From positions 2,294,001 to 2,358,000 of the forward strand of contig NZ_CP015378.1 of NCBI RefSeq assembly GCF_001629705.1: a stretch of 64,000 bases of DNA, read 5' to 3'. The notes beneath the pieces are model-generated. The model ran no database searches. It saw only the letters and a program-made list of their open reading frames with translations, and had not been told where the DNA came from. This DNA is from Fictibacillus phosphorivorans. GTDB lineage: Bacteria > Bacillota > Bacilli > Bacillales > Fictibacillaceae. Each line of letters opens with the position of its first letter. Within the stretch, counting starts at the first letter, position 1. The position numbers and the translations under genes were made by a program. Of this stretch, positions 25,811 through 34,295 are shown one piece after another.

Positions 25811-26128
25811 ATGGGAGTAGCTATTCTTATCGTTTTAATACCGTTCTTAATTTTCGCTATTTTACTATCAAAAGGAAAAGGAGCTTCATTACTTGCAGGG
25901 TATAATACAATGTCTGACAGTGAAAAGGCTCAATATGATGAGGTAGATTTGTGCAAATTTATGGGGAAAATTATGTATGGTATTAGCTTTAGCATATTAT
26001 TATTTGCATTGAGTGAGATGTTAGAAAACCAAATTTTATTTATTATAGGCCTTATTTCACTTTTAACTTTTATTATTTTTGCATTGGTGTACTCAAATAC
26101 AAGAAACAGATTCAAAAAGAATGTTTAA
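25811..26128 (+). CDS. DUF3784 membrane protein
   Basis: A 105-residue protein with three hydrophobic segments. The segment GKGASLLAGYNTMSDSEKAQYD and CKFMGKIMYG is the signature of DUF3784 proteins, which are small membrane proteins of unknown role common in Firmicutes. AAAGGAGG precedes the ATG. It lies immediately right of the IS element. Confidence 0.82.
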   Translation: MGVAILIVLIPFLIFAILLSKGKGASLLAGYNTMSDSEKAQYDEVDLCKFMGKIMYGISFSILLFALSEMLENQILFIIGLISLLTFIIFALVYSNTRNRFKKNV

Positions 26129-26282
26129 TGGTAATATACAGAGGACTTCATAACTTGAAGTCCTAAATTTATAAAACTAATCAACAATATTCATTAACAT
26201 ATCCTTAACTTTTGCTATTAAAGAATAAAAATAAAAAATACACAGTTAATCCATAGCATTACAATTGCATATTAGTTAACAA

Positions 26283-26717
26283 TCATTTACTTTCTAATAG
26301 ACTCCTCACTCGCGCAAGGTAACTTGTTCTTTCTTCTGTCGTCAACCCTTCTGTAGGTACTTGACTTAAAAGTTCCTCGATATCTTCCTTTTTAAAATCA
26401 CCGTATGCGAGATCTGCCACCTTTTCACTTGCTCGTATCATCCCATTTAAGCGTTTTTTTATTAATCCTTTCGAGAGATCGTTTCCACTGTAACGGATAT
26501 GCCAATCGTTGATAAACTCCCGACTGACCACACAGATTAACTTTAAACGGTTACGGTGTATGTAGTCTTCTATTTCTAGTTCATTCTGGTGATGAATATA
26601 ATGACGAACCCCTTTTTGAACAATCAACCAATGAACGTGACTCACATCCCTCTCTAGGATGGCTCTTGTGCACCCTCTTACAAAGTCTTGTTCCCCTTTT
26701 GATATCCTCTTCTTCAT
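26283..26717 (-). CDS. Unknown helical protein (intact member of a local pair)
   Basis: A 144-residue charged protein without a family I can name. It contains HWLIVQKGVRHYIHHQNELEIEDYI near the N-terminus and a helical C-terminal half (DLSKGLIKKRLNGMIRASEKVADLA). A close paralogue at 23631-24080 is broken by a stop codon. The two flank the IS1595 element. AAAGGAGG lies upstream of ATG 26717, and the region before both genes shares TATCTCACATGTT. It may belong to the same mobile-element remnant as the short RadC. Confidence 0.7.
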   Translation of the reverse strand: MKKRISKGEQDFVRGCTRAILERDVSHVHWLIVQKGVRHYIHHQNELEIEDYIHRNRLKLICVVSREFINDWHIRYSGNDLSKGLIKKRLNGMIRASEKVADLAYGDFKKEDIEELLSQVPTEGLTTEERTSYLARVRSLLESK

Positions 26718-26823
26718 CTTTGGTACCTCCTTTGCATGTATTACAACATGTGAGATACTTCGATAAATAATGACAATCTCCTTTCCCGTTAAAATAAAAT
26801 GTTAAATATTTACCAGTTTTAAA

Positions 26824-26845
26824 AGAACGTATGTTCTTATATAAT
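26824..26845 (+). promoter_or_regulatory. LexA (SOS) box over the yolD promoter
   Basis: AGAACGTATGTTCT matches the Bacillus LexA consensus GAACN4GTTC as a perfect dyad and abuts the -10 element TATAAT. DNA damage should therefore induce the YolD-like gene. Confidence 0.85.
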
Positions 26846-26869
26846 ACAGAAGAAAAGGAGGTGTTTCAT

Positions 26870-27214
26870 TTGATACGCGATCGAGGAAGTATAAAATGGA
26901 CGAGTCTGATGCTGCCGGAACACGTAAAAGAGCTCAGACGGTACATATACGAAGAACATTATGACACACCAGAGCCCATTCTAGATGAGCAACAGATGGA
27001 AGAGATGAACGAAGTGATGTTAGAGGCTATGGAATACCATGTACCACTCATGTTTACGATTTATAAAAATAAACGGTTGATTACCCTATCTGGTTATATT
27101 CATTATATTGATACTAATAATAAGCAGCTTCGTATACTGGACATGAATGATAACGTAGAGTTTGTATCTTTTTCTGAAGTAAAAAAATTAGTTAAAATGG
27201 AAGGACTAATCTAA
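26870..27214 (+). CDS. YolD-like family protein
   Basis: A 114-residue protein with the YolD signature: IRDRGSIKWTSLMLPEHVK at the start, DEQQMEEMNEVMLEAMEY in the middle and GYIHYIDTNNKQLRI near the end. YolD-type genes usually sit directly upstream of a Y-family DNA polymerase gene (UvrX/YqjW) and are under LexA control. Here the LexA box is present but the polymerase gene is not. The start is TTG 26870 behind AAAGGAGGTG; an upstream ATG at 26831 lies in the operator and has no ribosome site. Confidence 0.88.
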   Translation: MIRDRGSIKWTSLMLPEHVKELRRYIYEEHYDTPEPILDEQQMEEMNEVMLEAMEYHVPLMFTIYKNKRLITLSGYIHYIDTNNKQLRILDMNDNVEFVSFSEVKKLVKMEGLI

Positions 27215-27239
27215 GAATATCGTTTACTAAGACACAAAT

Positions 27240-27273
27240 GAGGCATCCTTGAGGAACAGCTCAAGAATGCCTC
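27240..27273 (+). terminator. Hairpin after yolD
   Basis: GAGGCATCCTTGAG pairs with CTCAAGAATGCCTC. There is no long T run, so termination strength is uncertain. Confidence 0.55.
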
Positions 27274-27353
27274 AAAAGGCATACCTCTATGAAAGATAGA
27301 CTATCATATGCAATTCTCACAAGATGGTGCAAAATGTTAAGACCCTTTAATAA

Positions 27354-27575
27354 CCAGTCATAAAACTTCGAGAAATTCAGCGCTTAAAAAGAAATCTAAA
27401 AGAGACAGAATACAACTTGAATAACTTGTCAGTTCCAGACCTTGTACGTATCAGTCAAGAGTTGGATGAGTTGATTATTTGTTATCAAATGTTAACGATA
27501 GCGACTGAAGAACAAAAATCAATATATGATGTTATATATGTTATTGATAACAATAATAATAAAATTACATTATAA
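27354..27575 (+). pseudogene. Spo0E-like aspartyl phosphatase, no usable start
   Basis: The frame encodes LREIQRLKRNLKETEYN, then VPDLVRISQELDELIICYQ. The SQELD motif in a two-helix hairpin is the hallmark of Spo0E/YnzD/YisI phosphatases that dephosphorylate Spo0A-P. Two TAA codons stand directly before the homologous region and there is no ATG, GTG or TTG ahead of the first helix, nor a ribosome site. The gene therefore looks 5'-truncated unless a rare start codon is used. Confidence 0.65.
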
Positions 27576-27866
27576 AATGATCTTATTGTTTCTCGTCGTA
27601 TATTTTCTCAATTCACGTAAAAGCTTTTCGATTCTATCAGGACTCAGAACGAGCTTGCCCTTAGCTATCTCAATGTTACGGTCACTTACTTCACCTGTAA
27701 TCATACACGGCTGATGAGCATGTACTTTCTTTAAGATAATGGTTTCACTCTCTACAAAAATCTCTATATCATCACCCATCTCAATGTTTAGATCTCTTTT
27801 TAACTTAATAGGTATCCCGATCCTACCTAATCTATCTACTTTACGAACCATATTTGTATGTTCCAC
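27570..27866 (-). CDS. AbrB/Abh-like transition-state regulator
   Basis: A 98-residue protein with the AbrB swapped-hairpin DNA-binding domain (MVRKVDRLGRIGIPIKLKRDL) and a C-terminal half like AbrB/Abh (CMITGEVSDRNIEIAKGKLVLS). Such proteins repress post-exponential genes in Bacillus. The key Arg residues of the first hairpin are kept. The start is GTG 27866, eight bases after GAGG. Its tail overlaps the end of the Spo0E-like remnant. Confidence 0.88.
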   Translation of the reverse strand: MEHTNMVRKVDRLGRIGIPIKLKRDLNIEMGDDIEIFVESETIILKKVHAHQPCMITGEVSDRNIEIAKGKLVLSPDRIEKLLRELRKYTTRNNKIIL

Positions 27867-28062
27867 TCTAAACACCTCACTACTAATTGTCCAAACTATA
27901 TATCGGAAAAAATTTATTTAATTGAACTGTAAGTTCATATTTATCTTATTTAGTGAATCGTTTTTATGAGGAGGTGTGGACACAACCATTTTTCCATGTT
28001 ACTTTTTAAATCTTTCTAAAATACTATGTTAAGTAATTAAAGGTAGAGGAAGGTTGTTTGAT

Positions 28063-29127
28063 TTATTCTTCCGACACACTACGCTTAGCTAGTTCATACA
28101 CTTTTCTCGCTCCTGCATACGGCTCTTCTTTGCTGTATAAACGGTTCAAAAAGACACCTAAAGGTGAAGTTCCTGTGTTGTTCATCAAGATTGTAGTAAT
28201 CTTTCTTTCTCGGTCAACGACGATATATTGCCCCCCGGAACCTACTGCCCATTGCAAAGTACCTTCCTTCTGTTTATCAAGCCACCACAGATAACCGTAA
28301 CCTGTAAATTGATCTACATCGTTGATATAAGAATAGGAAGTAAAGCTTGCTTCGATCCAATTCTTAGGTATGATTTGTTTTCCTTTCCATTTTCCATCAT
28401 TGGCATATAACGAACCAAATCTCGCTAGGTCTTCAGCGCACATATAGAAACGGTACATTGGGATAGATGTTTCTTCAGACTCTTGGTAAACAACGTTTTT
28501 AGGTTGAAACAATTTCATCTTCGTTGGACGAGCGATCCACTCATAGAAGGCGTCTCCTAGTCTTAAACCCGTTTCTTGCTCAAAGATGACACCTAGAGCA
28601 TTAAAATCCCAATTGTTATAATAATAGTGTTCATTATGACTAAAACTACCTCGTTTTGGTCTTTTTTCTTTCATCGCTTTTGATTCACCGATAGCGTTGA
28701 TGTAAATTCCTGACCTGGCTTTCAGTAAGTCTTCAACGGTTGCTTTTTTTTCTTCTTCTGTGAGTGGGTTCTGTTTATCATCGATCTCCAACTCATTTAA
28801 TGTTTGATCTATTTGTATCAACCCTTTTGATTCAGCAATGCCGTACAGCGCACTGATGATACTCTTCCTTACAGAAGCTACGTTTGAGATTTCATGAGTA
28901 TCTCCAAATTCCGCTAAGAAATCATGCCCCTCCATAATAAACATAGCATCGGCTTCATTTTGATCCATAATCTTCTCATACGAATCCTTTTGTATCTCGT
29001 AGCGATCAGATTTGCTTAATTTTTCATGGAAGTCATTGCCTTCAGAGTTTGTGAATGGAATACTCAAATATCCGATGACTCCTATAGCAAGTAGTATGAT
29101 TGGTGTAATTAATAATGATTTCTTCAA
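28063..29127 (-). CDS. Membrane-anchored serine hydrolase (class C beta-lactamase fold)
   Basis: A 354-residue penicillin-binding-like hydrolase. After a signal-anchor helix (LLITPIILLAIGVIGYLSI) the SxxK motif appears as SVRK (about 87), the YxN motif as YNN (about 168), and a GSGG segment near 294 stands in the KTG position. It is extracytoplasmic. It is divergent from a merR-type gene, and its promoter has the stretched 19-base spacer with a central dyad typical of MerR activation. Confidence 0.88.
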   Translation of the reverse strand: MKKSLLITPIILLAIGVIGYLSIPFTNSEGNDFHEKLSKSDRYEIQKDSYEKIMDQNEADAMFIMEGHDFLAEFGDTHEISNVASVRKSIISALYGIAESKGLIQIDQTLNELEIDDKQNPLTEEEKKATVEDLLKARSGIYINAIGESKAMKEKRPKRGSFSHNEHYYYNNWDFNALGVIFEQETGLRLGDAFYEWIARPTKMKLFQPKNVVYQESEETSIPMYRFYMCAEDLARFGSLYANDGKWKGKQIIPKNWIEASFTSYSYINDVDQFTGYGYLWWLDKQKEGTLQWAVGSGGQYIVVDRERKITTILMNNTGTSPLGVFLNRLYSKEEPYAGARKVYELAKRSVSEE

Positions 29128-29160
29128 GCTTATCTCTTCTCCTTATTGATTGATAATACT

Positions 29161-29191
29161 AGTATCAACCTTAAAGTAACTTGAAGGTCAA
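29161..29191 (-). promoter_or_regulatory. MerR-type promoter/operator
   Basis: On the minus strand TTGACC (29191-29186), a 19-base spacer and GATACT (29166-29161). The spacer holds the 21-base dyad ACCTTCAAGT-T-ACTTTAAGGT (29188-29168). The suboptimal spacing with a central operator is the MerR-family hallmark and points toward the serine hydrolase gene. Confidence 0.85.
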
Positions 29192-29257
29192 CTTCTTTAC
29201 ACCATAAGACTTCTGGTATAATGTTTTTTCACATAACGTAATTGGAGGTGCGGTAAT

Positions 29258-30127
29258 ATGGAAGAAAAAACATATTTTACGATCGGTGAAATATCAAAAT
29301 TATGCAGCGTTGCTGCTTCGACACTCCGATATTATGACCAGATAGACCTGCTCAAACCAACAGATTTAAACAGATCCAATAATTATCGATACTATACCTT
29401 CAAAGATATCGCCAAGATCAGAATTATCCAGAACTTAAGAGAACTAGATTTTTCAATCGATGAGATTTCTAGTATGTTTCAGGAGGGTGATATACTAAAT
29501 CAACTAACGATAATGAAGAATAAACGCGAACTGATAAGGAAAGAGATTATAAACCTGCACAACAAGTACCGATCGCTCAATAAGAGGATACGAATCATCG
29601 AGAAAGAGATGGATGCATTCCCCTCTAACGATATAGAAGATATGAAGATAAAAGAGCTACCTAAGAGGAGAATCCTTTCTCTTAGAAAGCAAACGAATAG
29701 AGCGAACCTAAACCTTTATACATTACACTTTAATGAACTTATCTCGCATGCAAAAAAGAATAACATCTTTCCTTCAACACACCTGATGTTGATTCACCAT
29801 CATATTGATGTTAATCTTCCATTCGACCAATCTAAATACGAGAAAGTTTTAAAAGATCTTGAGTTCTCTTTAATGATTGATCCTTCCATTACACTCGGTA
29901 GGGTTCTACCAGAAGGTACTTATCTCACATTCACAACAAAAGGAATGGCAGGAAAAGACACATTCTCTGCTATTTATGAAAAGATACAGGTTTGGCTTAG
30001 ATTCAATAAATATAGAGCTACAGGGCCGTTAATCGATCTTTTATTAACGAACTTGACGAATCTACAACCTGATCAAATTCCTGATAACATCCTAACTGAA
30101 GTTCAGATTAAGATTGAAAAGGTCTAA
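29258..30127 (+). CDS. MerR family regulator with GyrI-like effector domain
   Basis: A 289-residue BmrR/Mta-type regulator: winged helix-turn-helix at residues 6-75 (TIGEISKLCSVAASTLRYYDQIDLL), a coiled coil at about 85-118, then a GyrI-like ligand-binding domain (IKELPKRRILSLRK onward). It is transcribed away from the serine hydrolase gene and probably activates that gene through the dyad in the shared spacer. GGAGGTG precedes the ATG. Confidence 0.93.
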   Translation: MEEKTYFTIGEISKLCSVAASTLRYYDQIDLLKPTDLNRSNNYRYYTFKDIAKIRIIQNLRELDFSIDEISSMFQEGDILNQLTIMKNKRELIRKEIINLHNKYRSLNKRIRIIEKEMDAFPSNDIEDMKIKELPKRRILSLRKQTNRANLNLYTLHFNELISHAKKNNIFPSTHLMLIHHHIDVNLPFDQSKYEKVLKDLEFSLMIDPSITLGRVLPEGTYLTFTTKGMAGKDTFSAIYEKIQVWLRFNKYRATGPLIDLLLTNLTNLQPDQIPDNILTEVQIKIEKV

Positions 30128-30166
30128 AATAAACAACCCATCTTCAACAACTGAAAGAATTATAAG

Positions 30167-30199
30167 AGCAGGAACTCTAATTAGAGTTCCTGCTTAGTT
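30167..30199 (+). terminator. Terminator between merR and the minus-strand gene
   Basis: AGCAGGAACTCTAA pairs perfectly with TTAGAGTTCCTGCT, with T-rich sequence after it; it can serve both converging genes. Confidence 0.85.
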
Positions 30200-30445
30200 T
30201 TAGTATTGATGTTCCGTGTCTAGATGATCCTCTCTTGCGCTAAGCACCGCATGAATCTTCATGTCTTCGATATCGAGCTGGTCCATCTCTTTTTCTACCT
30301 TCTCTCTTTCTAATCCCTCCAACTCCCACTTCAACCCTAGAAGTTCAGTAAGCTTTCTAGCAATTTCTCTACTTCTTTGAAGTAAGACTTCATCGCTTAG
30401 ATGCTGATAATCTTCTATCTTTACTTCGTGGATTCTCCATTTCAA
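30200..30445 (-). CDS. Small helical protein with a RadC-type leader
   Basis: An 81-residue charged, fully helical protein (SDEVLLQRSREIARKLTELLGL, ELEGLEREKVEKEMDQL) of unknown family. I start at TTG 30445, six bases after AAGGGAGAG. Its upstream 100 bases are nearly the same as those before the short radC at 22664-23107, which suggests both respond to the same regulator or came with the same element. Confidence 0.6.
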   Translation of the reverse strand: MKWRIHEVKIEDYQHLSDEVLLQRSREIARKLTELLGLKWELEGLEREKVEKEMDQLDIEDMKIHAVLSAREDHLDTEHQY

Positions 30446-30481
30446 GTTGATCTCTCCCTTCTTTGATAAGAAGGAGTAAAT

Positions 30482-30580
30482 CTTTACGAAAAGAGGTGTC
30501 AAGGGACAAGAAGTTTGTGTAAGTTTTAGCTTTATAAAAGTTCACAAAGTTTGCTGAAAGCATCCCTTTACACGTCTTAT
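30482..30580 (-). promoter_or_regulatory. Conserved leader shared with 23151-23265 (copy 2)
   Basis: Same blocks in the same order as copy 1: GAAAAGAG, GTCAAGGGAC, AGTTTGTG, AAAAGTTCACAAAGTTTGCT, AAAGCATCCCTTTAC. On the minus strand TTGACACC lies about 40 bases upstream of the start codon. Confidence 0.75.
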
Positions 30581-31183
30581 GAGTGAATGATTAGACTAGA
30601 AAGAAAGAAGAAGGAAGGTGGACAAAAAAACTTGTAGACTTATAAAAGCTACAAGTTTCTCCATTAAAGATTCCATTTTACAAAAGACTCCTACACCTTG
30701 TTCTTATATATGAACTTCCGGCTCGTTCGGTATGGCGGGTAACCGTAAACAAAACAGGAACCTGCCGGCATGTAGGCAAAGGATGAGCCGTACAGACCGT
30801 AGTTATCGTTTTCGTTTAATACCGAAGCGACACGTTACAGAATGACAGAAAGACGTTCTTCCTTTCTGATCAGTCTGTCGTGCAGCCGCCCAACATATAA
30901 GATAATCCATATACATCTAACATTATTAAGGTATAAAATCAAGATAAACTTAAATCATATATCAACATATATGTTAACAACAAAATATAATTTCTATTAT
31001 TCATATACTTATATTTACAACTTAAAATATATCTCTATTTAAGTCTGATTAAAGAAACTCTAATGAAGTGACATCCATAAATAACATTTAAAGTTACAAT
31101 CTTAGTCATGTTGAATGACAATAAGTAAAGAACGCAAATGATACAATATAAATAAGTACATAAAGAACGAAGAGGAGAACCGT
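30581..31183. other. Spacer with no supported gene
   Basis: It contains a small hairpin (AACTTGTAG...CTACAAGTT, about 30629-30657) and a short GC-richer island at 30720-30840 whose minus strand is open (LYGSSFAYMPAGSCFVYGY) but lacks a start. From 30890 to 31180 it is very AT-rich and appears empty. Confidence 0.5.
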
Positions 31184-31969
31184 ATGTCTCAATTAAAAGA
31201 ACTTTTACAGTTAGATCTATCCTATTATGAAACCTTCTCCAACCGAAGCGATAAGTCATGGGGAAGTCTATTTTACAAAGAGAACCAACCGAACTATTAT
31301 GATTCCAACCATGCTCATATCTTAGATGAATGTATCCATCCTATATCAGTCATAGACGAAGTGATAAGTTTTTATCAATCCAAACAGATTACCCCTAGGT
31401 TTTATATATACAACATAGAGAAACAACAAAGACTCATCACAGAATTAAAATCAAGGAACTTTGGATATGAAGAACTCATCAATCCTGTTCAGTTATGGAA
31501 TAACGCTGTCACAGACATAAAAAGTACGGAGAACGTCTCAATCGAAGAAGTCACAAAAAAGAACTACCAAGAAGCGTTAGACATCGAGTGCAGCATCACA
31601 GAGTTTGGAGGCAGAGAATCTATTGAAAAAGTGTTTAAGAAACAGTTTCACCATCCATCATTCACACACTACCTTCTCCGACTAGATGGGATAGCATGTT
31701 CAACGGCTTGTATGTTTGAAGAGAACGAGAATGCTCGCATGGAGAGTGTGGCGACATTAGAAGCTTATAGAGGTAGGGGACTCATTGGAGAGATGATCCG
31801 ATTCATACAAAAAGAAGTGATACATAGAAAGATCGAAAAACTATGGGTTTTCCCGATTAATGAATCCATCGAAAGAGTCTACCAAAAGTACAACTTTCAA
31901 ACCATAACCAAGTTCCGAAGCGGACATGCCTTTTTGAGCGGGAAGAGTATACAGGAGATCCGTGAATAA
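31184..31969 (+). CDS. GNAT family N-acetyltransferase
   Basis: A 261-residue protein whose C-terminal half is a GNAT domain: SVATLEAYRGRGLIGEMIR holds the acetyl-CoA pyrophosphate-binding motif (R/QxxGxG/A as YRGRGL), and YQKYNFQTI is the usual terminal strand. The N-terminal 120 residues probably form a degenerate second GNAT half. Substrate unknown. It stands alone with GAGGAG upstream. Confidence 0.85.
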   Translation: MSQLKELLQLDLSYYETFSNRSDKSWGSLFYKENQPNYYDSNHAHILDECIHPISVIDEVISFYQSKQITPRFYIYNIEKQQRLITELKSRNFGYEELINPVQLWNNAVTDIKSTENVSIEEVTKKNYQEALDIECSITEFGGRESIEKVFKKQFHHPSFTHYLLRLDGIACSTACMFEENENARMESVATLEAYRGRGLIGEMIRFIQKEVIHRKIEKLWVFPINESIERVYQKYNFQTITKFRSGHAFLSGKSIQEIRE

Positions 31970-32037
31970 GCAACGAACGAAACTTTAACTCTCTTGATCG
32001 TATTTGCAACACGAGTCGTAGTAAACGTCACCAATAC

Positions 32038-32096
32038 AAAAAAGTAACCACCCTCCGTCCGGCCAGACGAAAATTAATAGGGTAGGTTACTTTTTT
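32038..32096. other. Hairpin resembling the type I TA terminator, no intact toxin
   Basis: ACAAAAAAGTAACCACCCT...AGGGTAGGTTACTTTTTT closely resembles the bidirectional terminator of the toxin locus at 19529-19578, including the GGCCAG loop core. On the minus strand only a stub reading YLFKK followed by TAA remains before it, so this looks like a dead second copy of the toxin-antitoxin locus. The rest of 31970-32600 shows nothing else. Confidence 0.6.
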
Positions 32097-32600
32097 AAAT
32101 AGATAGTCAATATGAGCCACCGCTCTTCTTGTCGGTAACTGCGGAACTCTAATATGTGTATAGCATATTCAACTTCTGTCTTTATAATAATATTTGTTTT
32201 TCTCATTTCCAAGTAAGCTTAACTATCCGCTCAGAATTTAAAATCAGTAATAACTTCTGGCAAAATACCTAGCGTCTTCACCCACCATCAAGATAATCCT
32301 AAGAAATATAGTCCTCTTACATCGGTAAATCCTCGTATATGTAACGGTTTTGATCAAACCCTTTTAATTCCCCCACTTTAAACATTTATAAATGAGCATC
32401 ATAAATGTGTGCCAAATCAAAAACACCTTATAAACATTCCAATAACATTTGGTTGCATTTTTAACACCTATACATCAAAGTTGCGGCGGGGTTCCTTCAA
32501 CAAATAGTATGGAAATACTTTGAGCTTGATTTATACTGTTAATAACAGGATACTGCGAATAACAGTAATTAAATTTATCGATCATAAGGAGGTTATTATA

Positions 32601-32933
32601 TTGAAACATACTGGCAAACATACCGGTGCTTTTCTATTGTTGTTTTTAACAGAGGGCGATAACTATGGAGGGAAACTTTTACAAAAATGTAGAGAAGAAC
32701 TTCCGAACAATCCCATCGATAGTCCGATCCTATATCGCACTCTGAAGCAGTTAGAGAAAGAAGGTTGTATCGATTCTTATCTAGATTCAACGGATGCAGA
32801 TAAACCGATAAAGATGTATAGAATGACTGAGATTGGTAGAAAGAAGCTTGAAGAATTTCAAACAGACATCGAAGAAAAGATGAAGAACCTGACATTCTTC
32901 ATGCAGAAATACAAAGATTGGAAAGGTCAGTAA
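32601..32933 (+). CDS. PadR family transcriptional regulator
   Basis: A 110-residue PadR-type winged helix protein (FLLLFLTEGDNYGGKLLQK, PILYRTLKQLEKEGCI, YRMTEIGRKKL). The start is TTG 32601 with AAGGAGG upstream. The permease gene follows one base after its stop, so it heads a three-gene unit and probably regulates it. Confidence 0.9.
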   Translation: MKHTGKHTGAFLLLFLTEGDNYGGKLLQKCREELPNNPIDSPILYRTLKQLEKEGCIDSYLDSTDADKPIKMYRMTEIGRKKLEEFQTDIEEKMKNLTFFMQKYKDWKGQ

Positions 32934-32934
32934 G

Positions 32935-33417
32935 ATGATCAGTGGTATGGTTCTTTATACAGTCGCCACTCTATATCTCGTGTTCTCCTTTTATAGAGAT
33001 AAACATAAAACAATGGCGGCGTTACGTAGTTCATGGAAAATGTTTTATAACGTTCTACCTGATCTTTTAGCGATCATGCTCTTTGTGGGACTTATTTTAT
33101 CTCTTCTGACGCCATCTCTTATTTCTTCCATCATTGGTGAAAATTCAGGGTTACTCGGTGTTGCTTATTCAACCTTCATTGGTTCTATTGCTCTCATTCC
33201 GAGCTTTATCGTCTTTCCTCTTGGAAAAACATTGGTTCAAAATGGTGCTGCTCTTCCACAAGTGGCCGTGTTAATGTCAACGCTCATGTCGGTCGGACTT
33301 GTTTCGTTACCACTAGAACAAAAAACATTCGGAAAAAGCTTTGCTTATGCAAGGAACGGGGCAGCTATACTAATGTCTCTATTATTCGGAGTAATCGTTT
33401 GGATGGTGCTATCATGA
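32935..33417 (+). CDS. Permease half-protein (nucleoside-recognition/ArsP-like), part 1
   Basis: A 160-residue membrane protein with about five helices (MFYNVLPDLLAIMLFVGLIL; STFIGSIALIPSFIVFPLG). The G-rich re-entrant pattern is that of the DUF318/ArsP and nucleoside-recognition permease group, which are usually one chain of about 320 residues. Here the chain is encoded as two genes overlapping by four bases (ATGA). The substrate is unknown. Confidence 0.75.
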   Translation: MISGMVLYTVATLYLVFSFYRDKHKTMAALRSSWKMFYNVLPDLLAIMLFVGLILSLLTPSLISSIIGENSGLLGVAYSTFIGSIALIPSFIVFPLGKTLVQNGAALPQVAVLMSTLMSVGLVSLPLEQKTFGKSFAYARNGAAILMSLLFGVIVWMVLS

Positions 33418-33941
33418 CACGATTAAAAAAATATCGATTGTTCTTGTTCTTATTATTCGGCCTTTTGCTTCTAGCTATACTGGATCAAAAATTGGCTATA
33501 CAGTCCGTGGAGTTGACCGGTAAAAGCCTATTGGATATGTTACTTCTTCTGCCCCCTGTTTTTATACTGGTTGGATTGTTGGATCAGTGGATAAAGAAAG
33601 AAACACTTATCAAATATATGGGTAGAGGTTCTGGTGTAAAAGGGATCCTTATCACGCTCTTTCTAGCGACAGTAGCTGCTGGACCTCTCTATATAGCCTT
33701 TCCGATCGCCGTACTTCTACTAAAAAAGGGAGCGGGTGTTCGGAACATCGTATTTTTCTTAGGGGCATGGTCCACAGTAAAATTCCCTGTACTGATCTAT
33801 GAGTTCACATCATTCGGAGCTGAATTCACGCTTCTACACATTACGTTTGGTCTTCTGTTCTTTTATCTTACAGGCATGCTTTTTGAAAAAATCTATACCC
33901 AAGAAAAGTTGTTGCAGCATGATAACACCATGAAAACATAA
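33414..33941 (+). CDS. Permease half-protein, part 2
   Basis: A 175-residue membrane protein with matching re-entrant motif (LATVAAGPLYIAFPIAVLLL, then FLGAWSTVKFPVLIYE). It starts at ATG 33414, overlapping the first half, and likely forms a heterodimer with it. The pair occurs with a PadR regulator in front. A terminator follows at 33988. Confidence 0.75.
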   Translation: MTRLKKYRLFLFLLFGLLLLAILDQKLAIQSVELTGKSLLDMLLLLPPVFILVGLLDQWIKKETLIKYMGRGSGVKGILITLFLATVAAGPLYIAFPIAVLLLKKGAGVRNIVFFLGAWSTVKFPVLIYEFTSFGAEFTLLHITFGLLFFYLTGMLFEKIYTQEKLLQHDNTMKT

Positions 33942-33987
33942 CAATAGAAAATAAACTGAACGAATATGTGTAATGCAAATCACATAT

Positions 33988-34024
33988 AAGAACCCCTATC
34001 TCTATAAATGAGATGGGGGTTCTT
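33988..34024 (+). terminator. Terminator of the PadR-permease operon
   Basis: AAGAACCCCTATCTC pairs with GAGATGGGGGTTCTT around TATAAAT. Confidence 0.75.
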
Positions 34025-34295
34025 GCAGTTTAAACAATTGTTTAAGTATACACCTTGAATTCTAGTTTAATTATTAGATACGCATACCAACCGTTCATTT
34101 AGAAGTGTAAGAAACATACTTTAAGTTTGCAAAGATTCACCTTATTCGTAAGTAAATGTGAATAGTTATTATCTTAATGCCCATCCTACCGGTACCTTGT
34201 TTTTTTAAGTTTCAAATATAGAAACTTTTTATCTTTTTTTGATTTACTATCTTTGTCCTATTAACATGAATCACGTACGAAAGAAGGTGAATCCA

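Noticed and set aside
23151..30580. A CRISPR array or other tandem repeat array
   Set aside because: Repeated segments exist but only as two dispersed copies of 100 bases or as hairpins; there are no regularly spaced repeats anywhere in the window.
30720..30840. GC-richer island with a minus-strand open frame, possibly a structured RNA or short gene
   Set aside because: No start codon, no ribosome site and no RNA family that I recognise; left as an unexplained spacer.
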